Positions 13,849 through 19,172 of a stretch of 19,172 nucleotides of DNA are shown in pieces; position 1 is the stretch's first letter; the number at the start of each line of letters is the position of its first letter. The position numbers and the translations under genes were made by a program. Source of the stretch: an uncultured Alphaproteobacteria bacterium (GTDB lineage: Bacteria; Pseudomonadota; Alphaproteobacteria; UBA7985; CAJQQZ01). The notes beneath the pieces are model-generated. The model was not told where the DNA came from. It made no database searches and saw nothing but the letters and a program-made list of their open reading frames with translations. The stretch covers positions 1-19,172 of the forward strand of contig CAJQQJ010000288.1 in assembly GCA_905480445.1 (NCBI GenBank). The letters run 5' to 3'.

Positions 13849-14499
13849 TCACAACAAAAAGGCAAGGGTAATAAGCGTCTGTCCGCCCCAGTAGAGACAC
13901 CATAAAAGCGGTGAGGTTAGTCGTTTCAGGGATTGTCCTTCGCTGAAAATGAACAGCTCAAAGGATAAAATAGAATCAGAGGCAATAAACATAAGTGCTC
14001 CGATGATGCCTAAACAGAGTGGCCAGCTACCGGGCAGCAGCAGTACAGAAAACCCCATAGCTAAGATAACAAACTGATAACAGTAAACTGGTATCCTCAT
14101 TGCACCTAAATGAGGATGGAGTTGAATGGATAGCAAAACAGAGACGGCAATTAACAATGCGAGAACAATGATTCGCCAAACTTCGTCCGCATAGATTTCC
14201 ATGCCTGCGCCAGACTGAAGGAACAAGCCAACAAAGCAAAGGTGACCGAGGAGAAATGCGATCAGCCCTGGGAGGAAGCCTTGGGATCTTTTTAGAGAAA
14301 GAAATGCATCACCACAGGCTCCAAAAAGCAAGGCGACAGTTAAGAAATGGGGGCCAGAGAATGCAAATGACAGAACTGCTAACAAGGCTGTCGCCGTCGT
14401 CTTAACAAGCGATCGCCATAAGGACGGAGGCTGGAAGGTGTAGTGAAAACCGTAGGCCACGGCGAGTAAAGCAGCAGAGCCCCAAAGTACTAAATACAT
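13849..14499 (-). CDS. YhhN/lysoplasmalogenase-like integral membrane protein
   Basis: A 216-residue protein with about eight hydrophobic helices, matching the YhhN/TMEM86 family, whose animal members hydrolyse the vinyl-ether bond of lysoplasmalogens. Family features are the KTTATALLAVL helix, LLFGACGDAFLSL with the conserved GD in a helix, FLLGHLCFVGLF, and the second acidic motif GALMFIASDSILSFELF, followed by the last helix ending in YWGGQTLI. AAGGA precedes the ATG by six bases. It lies upstream of the secreted-protein gene on the same strand. Bacterial members are not all shown to be lysoplasmalogenases, so the biochemical activity is inferred from the family. Confidence 0.85.
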   Translation of the reverse strand: MYLVLWGSAALLAVAYGFHYTFQPPSLWRSLVKTTATALLAVLSFAFSGPHFLTVALLFGACGDAFLSLKRSQGFLPGLIAFLLGHLCFVGLFLQSGAGMEIYADEVWRIIVLALLIAVSVLLSIQLHPHLGAMRIPVYCYQFVILAMGFSVLLLPGSWPLCLGIIGALMFIASDSILSFELFIFSEGQSLKRLTSPLLWCLYWGGQTLITLAFLL

Positions 14500-14555
14500 G
14501 GCACTTCCTTAAGGTCTTGGAGTTCTTTAGCCAACGTTAAACCCTCGATGACCTG

Positions 14556-15455
14556 TCAAAACTCTACAATGGCTCCCTTGGCCTGAATGACTTTTGAGGC
14601 CAGTTCGTGGCTCTCCATTAACGCGGTTTCCAAGGACTTCCCCATAGTAAGGGCCGCCATAAAACTGGCGTTAAAACTATCACCTGCCGCTGTTGTGTCG
14701 ACGACGTTGGTGACGACGGGAAAGGAAAGTTCAATCTTATCATTAGATAAGTCTAGCGGTCCTGAAGAACCTCTCTTTAAGGCGCCATAAGACACACCTG
14801 CTTTGCTCAAGCGCTCGAGGGTTTGGCTTTCGTTCGTTTCGTCAAACAAGTTCATTTCATCATCAAGCGACGGCAAGGCAATATCAGCTGTTCGCCACAT
14901 TTCCATCGTAACGGAACGGGCTATCTTGAGGTCTTCCCATAGCTGAGGGCGGTAGTTGCTATCATAAACAGAATAGCCTCCCTTCGCGCTGAAAGATTTT
15001 AGGAAAGAGGTTAAAATTTCTCGCGTAGCGGTCGGCAGTATCGCCATCGTAATCCCAGAAACGTAGATGAGATCGAAATCACTCAGCACCTCAAGCTTCA
15101 AAGTACAAGGCTCACTGAACAAAGTCCTAGCGGCGGCCTGTGAGCGCCAATAAGAAAAGCTGCGCTCACCTGACCTGTCTGTGTCGATGGCGTAAAGGCC
15201 CGGCATCAGATCTGGTCGTTTTTCGACATAAGAGCTGTCTATTCCTTGCTCTTGCATATGTTCGAGAATTCGTTCTGAGAACTGGTCGGTACCAAGGGCA
15301 GTCACATAAGAAACAGTCTTTTCTTGCCCCCTCAGCAACTGTGCAAGGTAGACTGCAGTGTTGTAAGTGTCGCCAGCGACGCCAACATCTGCTTTGTCAT
15401 CAATGCTCATAATAAGCTCGACCATGACTTCGCCAATGCAGGCAATTTTTTCAAT
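14556..15455 (-). CDS. kdgK: 2-keto-3-deoxygluconate kinase (PfkB family), unusual start
   Basis: Sugar kinase that phosphorylates 2-keto-3-deoxygluconate, feeding the Entner-Doudoroff pathway. Evidence is GVAGDTYNTAVYLAQLL for substrate binding, MPGLYAIDTDRSGERSFSYWRSQAAAR (the KdgK hallmark stretch), and the PfkB signature DTTAAGDSFNASFMAAL with its catalytic aspartate. The first ATG (15423-15425) would begin inside the conserved first strand. The same frame upstream encodes IEKIACIGEV, exactly the family's normal N-terminus. Before it there is no ATG, GTG or TTG up to an in-frame stop, so translation would need ATT at 15453-15455. One extra A in the A run would instead give TTG AAA AAA ATT. 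Either a rare start, a homopolymer error or a damaged start is possible. It is divergent from the dehydrogenase gene. Confidence 0.88.
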   Translation of the reverse strand: MEKIACIGEVMVELIMSIDDKADVGVAGDTYNTAVYLAQLLRGQEKTVSYVTALGTDQFSERILEHMQEQGIDSSYVEKRPDLMPGLYAIDTDRSGERSFSYWRSQAAARTLFSEPCTLKLEVLSDFDLIYVSGITMAILPTATREILTSFLKSFSAKGGYSVYDSNYRPQLWEDLKIARSVTMEMWRTADIALPSLDDEMNLFDETNESQTLERLSKAGVSYGALKRGSSGPLDLSNDKIELSFPVVTNVVDTTAAGDSFNASFMAALTMGKSLETALMESHELASKVIQAKGAIVEF

Positions 15456-15541
15456 TTTTCTTTTTGATGTCGCTCCACTGTAGGTATCTTCGGCCGATCT
15501 ATCATTTTCGGATCAATACGGCAACAGGACACCAATCATAT

Positions 15542-15635
15542 TAAGATCATCTTAGTGTGCTATCGAATGGCCGGAAAACTACCCTTCGTAAAGAAGTCGT
15601 TACTCAATCGCAGATATTGAGGGCCTTCTTAGTGT
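15542..15635. promoter_or_regulatory. Palindrome and direct repeat in kdgK-dehydrogenase divergent region
   Basis: TAAGAT-C-ATCTTA is a 13-bp palindrome (15542-15554), and TCTTAGTGT occurs twice in direct orientation (15550-15558 and 15627-15635) before the dehydrogenase gene. These may be regulator sites, but no regulator gene lies in this divergent region. Confidence 0.25.
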
Positions 15636-15682
15636 ATTGAACTAATTTGCGATCAAACAAATCGATCTGACCGGACAAACTT

Positions 15683-16723
15683 ATGACCACAGCAACAATC
15701 TCAGCAGCGTTCTACCGAGGCAACAAGTCTTTTTCTGTTGAACAGATTCTAACCAAAACTCCTGGACCTGATGAAGTAGCGATTCGAATTGCCTACTGCG
15801 GAATTTGCGGCACGGACATGCACGTTTATCATGGGAACATGGACAGTCGAGTTGGTCGTAACCGCGTCCTTGGCCACGAGATGTCCGGCGTCGTTGAAGC
15901 CGTCGGCGATAATGTCAAAATGGTCCGCGCTGGACAAAAAGCAGTTGTTCGTCCGTTGGACCCTTGCGGTGACTGTCCAGCTTGCAAGGCTGGCCACCAA
16001 CACATTTGCCATAAGCTGAAGTTTCTGGGTTTAGATACTGACGGTGCCATGCAAGAAATCTGGGTGGTACCAGCCCATACTGTTCACATTTTGCCCAACT
16101 CAATCAGGATGGATCACGCAGCACTTATTGAGCCATTGGCGGTTGCTTGTCATGCTCTGCGGCTATCTGGACTTCAGCCCAAAGAAACCGCACTTGTGAT
16201 TGGAGGTGGGCCGATTGGCATCCTGGTTGGCCTTGTCGCGAGAGAAGCGGGCGGCAGCGTCATCGTTTCTGAAGTGAACGTCAATCGCATCGCCATCGCT
16301 GAAAATCTGGGCTTCACCGTCGCCAATCCAACTGAAACAAACTTGGCAGAGGCAATAAACGCTTCAACGGGCGGGAAGGGGGCGGACGTCGTGTTTGAGG
16401 TCTCAGGAACACAAGCGGGTGTCGACGCGATGACAGCTAGCGGAGCAACAAGGGCTCGCATTGTTATGGTGGCTATTCATGCGACAAAACCCAACATCGA
16501 CCTGTTCCAATTCTTTTGGCGCGAGTTGCAACTGATCGGCGCTCGGGTTTATGAGCCAGCGGACTTTGAAAAAGCGATTGCGTTGATTACGTCCGGCGCA
16601 ATTAATGCAGACACCATTATTACAGGTGTCAGTCCTCTGGCTGATGTCCAAGCAGCCTTTGAGGCTCTGGACAACAATCCGACAGCTTTGAAGAGCTTGA
16701 TCAAAGTAGGAGATCTGTTTTGA
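15683..16723 (+). CDS. Zinc-dependent medium-chain alcohol/polyol dehydrogenase
   Basis: NAD(P)-dependent oxidoreductase of the MDR superfamily, 346 residues. Catalytic zinc ligands appear as C42 in CGICGTD, H65-E66 in GHE, and E150 in LIEPLAVACH. The structural zinc site has all four cysteines (C95, C98, C101, C109). The Rossmann cofactor motif is GGGPIG (174-179). The overall pattern resembles threonine 3-dehydrogenase, sorbitol dehydrogenase and 2,3-butanediol dehydrogenase, and these cannot be separated here. Its divergent arrangement with the 2-keto-3-deoxygluconate kinase gene suggests a role in oxidising a sugar or sugar acid upstream of that kinase, which is inference. The ribosome site is weak. 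Confidence 0.9.
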   Translation: MTTATISAAFYRGNKSFSVEQILTKTPGPDEVAIRIAYCGICGTDMHVYHGNMDSRVGRNRVLGHEMSGVVEAVGDNVKMVRAGQKAVVRPLDPCGDCPACKAGHQHICHKLKFLGLDTDGAMQEIWVVPAHTVHILPNSIRMDHAALIEPLAVACHALRLSGLQPKETALVIGGGPIGILVGLVAREAGGSVIVSEVNVNRIAIAENLGFTVANPTETNLAEAINASTGGKGADVVFEVSGTQAGVDAMTASGATRARIVMVAIHATKPNIDLFQFFWRELQLIGARVYEPADFEKAIALITSGAINADTIITGVSPLADVQAAFEALDNNPTALKSLIKVGDLF

Positions 16724-16801
16724 ATCCAACCAAGCTTTTTGATTTCATCAAAGGATCTGGTTGCCACACGCGAGTCGGGGTGTGAGAATTTATGCCAGTA
16801 G

Positions 16802-17636
16802 CTATAGGTTCGGCCGCTCTTGTTCCATTATCGCTTTGATCATGCTGCAAACGGCTTCGGGTTTGTGACCAAACATGGAGAAATGGCCCATACCGGGGAG
16901 GATATGCAGTTGTGCGTTGCCAGCAAGATCTGCAACTAATTTACCGCGAGCTGGGGGCGTTTGAAGATCCTGTTCGAAAGCGATGACGTGCATCGGCACT
17001 TGGCAAGTCGGCAGTTTGGTCGTCGAGTCATACTCTAGGCAGGCACGCCATTGCGCGGCCATCATTGTTGGGTCGCGGTTTGTCGAGGTAGTTTCTAAGT
17101 AGGGGCGGCATTTCCTTCCATAATTCGTCGTTACCCAAAACCTCAGCTGGATAGCAAAAAGCAGCATAATGGATTAACGCTACGTCTGAAGGCAATGACT
17201 GCCCAGCCTCGGCAAACAAAACCTCGGTTTCTTGCCATTCGTGGTAAAATCCTGTTTTTTTGGCGCCAGTGCCCATTGGAATAGCGATGCGAACTAAGTC
17301 GGGGATCTCTATGGACACTTCCTGCACAATTAAGGCCCCGAGTGACAGGCCCACCAAAACAACTGGAGGGTCACAGACTTCTTTGATTAAGGCCGCGCAG
17401 TCTTGTGCCATTTTTGCAATGGGCCAAGGCGGTTCTGAAAGTGATAAAGTTTCTCCGGCACCCCTCGGATCGAATGTTGTGTGACGGAAGCCGTCGCCCA
17501 TGAGTTCCAGGATTTCATCGTAGCAGTCGCCGCTTTGGTCACCGCCCGGTATCCAGACGATATCTTGGCCTTGCCCGCGTTGATTGTATTTGAGGCGGCA
17601 GTCGGCGAGGTCGAAAAAACTGCTGTTAGAGGCCAT
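16802..17636 (-). pseudogene. Alpha/beta hydrolase split by a frameshift
   Basis: Two frames together make one alpha/beta hydrolase of about 275 residues. The first (17636 down to about 17075) has the oxyanion region WIPGGDQSG, TTFDPRGAGET, the nucleophile elbow GLSLG with S98, and a cap region ending LLRNYLDKPRP. Beyond that it reads into non-homologous residues and stops at 17028. The other frame then continues with MMAAQWRACLEYDSTTKLPTCQVPMHVIAFEQD, carrying the likely acid, and GMGHFSMFGHKPEAV, carrying the catalytic histidine, to the stop at 16802. A one-base gain (or two-base loss) in the CCGCGACCC stretch near 17070-17085 explains it. It overlaps the end of the hydroxylase gene by 11 bp. 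It may be a real recent pseudogene or a base error; all catalytic parts are otherwise intact. Confidence 0.85.
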
Positions 17637-18627
17637 CCTTTTTATTCATCCTTTGTCGTCTTTCACGAATGACTTCATGGGCTTCTGGTGTGCCATCATG
17701 GAACGAGCCAAACCATTTGTCCCAAGGTATTTCCAAGGAGCCATAGTTGCAGTCAAAATAACGATGATGCATTTGGTGGTGGAAGGTTCCGAGTGTTAGT
17801 CGTGTTTTATCCTTAACTACGACACCTTCAAAACCGCAGTGTGTGGTTGCCGCTGTTAATGCAAAATACTGGAGGTGAAAGAGTATGTGGATGGGATGGC
17901 AAGCAACAACGAAATGAATCAGGACGGAGCCAAGGAAAAACAAATGTTCTAGAGGGTGCATCGAGAGCCCTGACCAGGGTCCGACGTTAATGTTGCGATG
18001 ATGGAGCGAGTGCGCGATCTTATAGAAAATCGGCACATGGAAGAGACGATGCATCCAGTAGAAGTAAAAGGATTCCCAAATTGGGATTAAAAAGAACAGG
18101 GCAATGAACCAGACTAGATTGCTTTCCCAAGCCAACATCGGCGCGTAGCCATTTGCCATCGACCAAAACATCAGTGCCTCTAGGGCCGTCCAAATACCAA
18201 CACCACTGAACAGTGTCCAAAACATGTTGTCCCAAACCTGGTTTTTAAGCGTAAAGGATCGGTTAGATTTGGCGAGCTCTCGTGGGTCGTATTTCTTCTC
18301 TTTGCCTTGTTTCTTGAAAGTGTAGAAAAACAGATGGAGTGATCCAGCAACCAGGATCATGAGGATCATGTTTCGAACCCACATCTCAAAAACCCAACCG
18401 AAGGCCCAGCTTTGTGCGCGCTCAAAAGCGGGTTGGAACCAAATCCAAGATATGAATGCCACGGCAACCAAAATCAGCCGTTCCGATATTAGGAACCAAG
18501 ATCGCCAAAACCAGAGGAAAATGTCTGTAGGACGAAAGGGCGACCTGAACACTGGAGAAACTTTAACCGGGACATTCGGCATATAGTGCCATCCAGATAT
18601 TCGCTTCTTTTGCTCTTCTTTCGCCAT
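17626..18627 (-). CDS. Fatty acid hydroxylase / sterol desaturase family membrane protein
   Basis: Di-iron integral-membrane oxygenase of the fatty acid hydroxylase superfamily, 333 residues. The histidine clusters are in order: HRLFH, HSLHHRN, HPLEH, and the C-terminal HHQMHHRYFDCNYG, together giving the eight or more histidines that bind the di-iron centre. Several hydrophobic segments surround them, including WFLISERLILVAVAFISWIWF and MILMILVAGSLHLFFYTF near the N-terminus. An ATG six codons upstream (18645) is in frame. The second ATG (18625-18627) is preferred because AAGGAG lies seven bases before it, inside the would-be extension. The substrate (fatty acid, carotenoid or sterol-like lipid) cannot be told. 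The downstream hydrolase gene overlaps its last codons, so both were probably one operon. It is divergent from the LysR gene. Confidence 0.92.
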   Translation of the reverse strand: MAKEEQKKRISGWHYMPNVPVKVSPVFRSPFRPTDIFLWFWRSWFLISERLILVAVAFISWIWFQPAFERAQSWAFGWVFEMWVRNMILMILVAGSLHLFFYTFKKQGKEKKYDPRELAKSNRSFTLKNQVWDNMFWTLFSGVGIWTALEALMFWSMANGYAPMLAWESNLVWFIALFFLIPIWESFYFYWMHRLFHVPIFYKIAHSLHHRNINVGPWSGLSMHPLEHLFFLGSVLIHFVVACHPIHILFHLQYFALTAATTHCGFEGVVVKDKTRLTLGTFHHQMHHRYFDCNYGSLEIPWDKWFGSFHDGTPEAHEVIRERRQRMNKKDGL

Positions 18628-18716
18628 TGCATTTCTCCTTGCCATTTATCTATCGCAGAGAAAAATTGGTTTGAAAAATAGAATAAACCGTATAGCTTCA
18701 TCAAACAATCAGATGA

Positions 18717-19133
18717 ATGAAGTTTCTCATGCGCGTTTCACTGAAAGCTTTGAACTATTTCCTGAAAGCGGTAGAGCACGGCAGCCTTGCCGGAGCAGCC
18801 AAGGAATTGAACGTCGTTCCATCGGCAATATCCGCCGCAATTGATACCGTCGAAGATGAGTTCGGGCTAAAGCTTGTGATGCGCTACCCCTCTCGCGGTA
18901 TTCAGCCTACAGCGTCTGGTCTTGTCATGCTGGGAAAAATCCGACGGTTGATCGAAGAATACCAAAGCTTATTGATTGAAGGCAGTGATCTCAGGACTGC
19001 ACTCACTGGTACTTTGCGCGTTGGCTATTATGCCCCCGTCGCTCCAGCTTTTATGCCTGCGATCATCAAACCGTTGCTCTCTCAGAGTAGCGATGTGTCA
19101 TTTAAGTTTTTTGAATGTGAGACCTCAGCATAA
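18717..19133 (+). CDS. LysR-family regulator, 3' end lost at window end
   Basis: The N-terminal part of a LysR regulator. The winged helix-turn-helix is LKALNYFLKAVEHGSLAGAAKELNVVPSAISAAIDTVEDEFG, followed by YPSRGIQPTASGLVML and the linker helix, and the effector domain starts with GTLRVGYYAPVAPAFMPAIIKPLL. The frame stops after 138 residues where about 300 are expected. Residues after C134 are encoded by the 55-bp repeat that copies positions 27-81, so the stop at 19131-19133 is probably an artefact of the contig end. Starts at 18717 or 18729 are both possible without a clear ribosome site. Its divergence from the hydroxylase-hydrolase genes makes these the likely targets. Confidence 0.85.
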   Translation: MKFLMRVSLKALNYFLKAVEHGSLAGAAKELNVVPSAISAAIDTVEDEFGLKLVMRYPSRGIQPTASGLVMLGKIRRLIEEYQSLLIEGSDLRTALTGTLRVGYYAPVAPAFMPAIIKPLLSQSSDVSFKFFECETSA

Positions 19134-19172
19134 CTAGAGGATTCCCATAGGCTGGAATATTTGGTAACTTTT
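19118..19172 (-). repeat. Right copy of 55-bp inverted repeat
   Basis: Exact reverse complement of positions 27-81; the copy ends at the last base of the window and begins inside the LysR reading frame. See the left copy for interpretation. Confidence 0.95.

Noticed and set aside
16740..16790. CACAC/GTGTG hairpin after the dehydrogenase gene
   Set aside because: Only five pairs with a large loop and no T tract; too weak to call a terminator.
18628..18645. Upstream ATG for the fatty acid hydroxylase gene
   Set aside because: The extension contains the AAGGAG ribosome site of the next ATG, so it is better read as untranslated.

Overview
The window looks like a chromosomal stretch of an alphaproteobacterium, probably marine or aquatic, with moderate GC (judged by eye at a little under 50%). 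The clue is family resemblance: the aspartate aminotransferase reads like the alphaproteobacterial type, and the company of a cobalt-type nitrile hydratase, a dimethylargininase, a YhhN protein and ArsR/SRPBCC and LysR regulators is common in Rhodospirillales-like marine groups. This placement is inference. No phage, transposon, CRISPR, tRNA or rRNA gene was seen.

Layout. Positions 113-1315 (minus) hold an aspartate aminotransferase behind a terminator-like leader hairpin. Divergent from it, 1505-3626 (plus) is a two-gene unit: a sulfatase and a DsbA-fold 2-hydroxychromene-2-carboxylate isomerase-like protein. 3647-5084 (minus) carries a DUF4345 membrane protein and an exported haloalkane dehalogenase, divergent from a LysR regulator (5215-6111). 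6108-6916 (minus) is an ArsR-SRPBCC pair with a palindromic operator candidate, divergent from a glutathione transferase (7075-7671). A long inverted repeat then separates that gene from a small arginine-rich secreted protein (7748-8227).

8390-10033 (minus) is a compact cobalt-type nitrile hydratase operon: alpha, beta and accessory protein, with overlapping genes. Divergent from it are a PLP-dependent threonine aldolase and a stand-alone ABC six-TM protein without an ATPase domain (10111-12013). The longest non-coding stretch (12014-12470) is full of stem-loops and may encode a structured RNA ending in a terminator on the minus strand. Dimethylargininase (12471-13262) follows, convergent with a secreted protein of unknown function and a YhhN/lysoplasmalogenase-like membrane protein.

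The right part holds a 2-keto-3-deoxygluconate kinase with no ordinary start codon before its conserved N-terminus, divergent from a zinc alcohol dehydrogenase. Then come a frameshifted alpha/beta hydrolase overlapping a fatty acid hydroxylase/sterol desaturase-family gene (16802-18627, minus), and a divergent LysR gene that runs into the end of the window. The theme is small-molecule catabolism and detoxification (nitriles, haloalkanes, sulfate esters, aromatics, methylarginines, sugar acids), each unit with its own local regulation, rather than one pathway.

The last 55 bases are the exact reverse complement of positions 27-81, and the truncated LysR ends inside this copy. This looks most like an assembly-graph or chimera effect at the contig end and should be settled before the ends are interpreted. 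I did not find a clearly new multi-gene system. The strongest undescribed candidates are the structured intergenic RNA, the arginine-rich secreted protein and the lone ABC six-TM protein.
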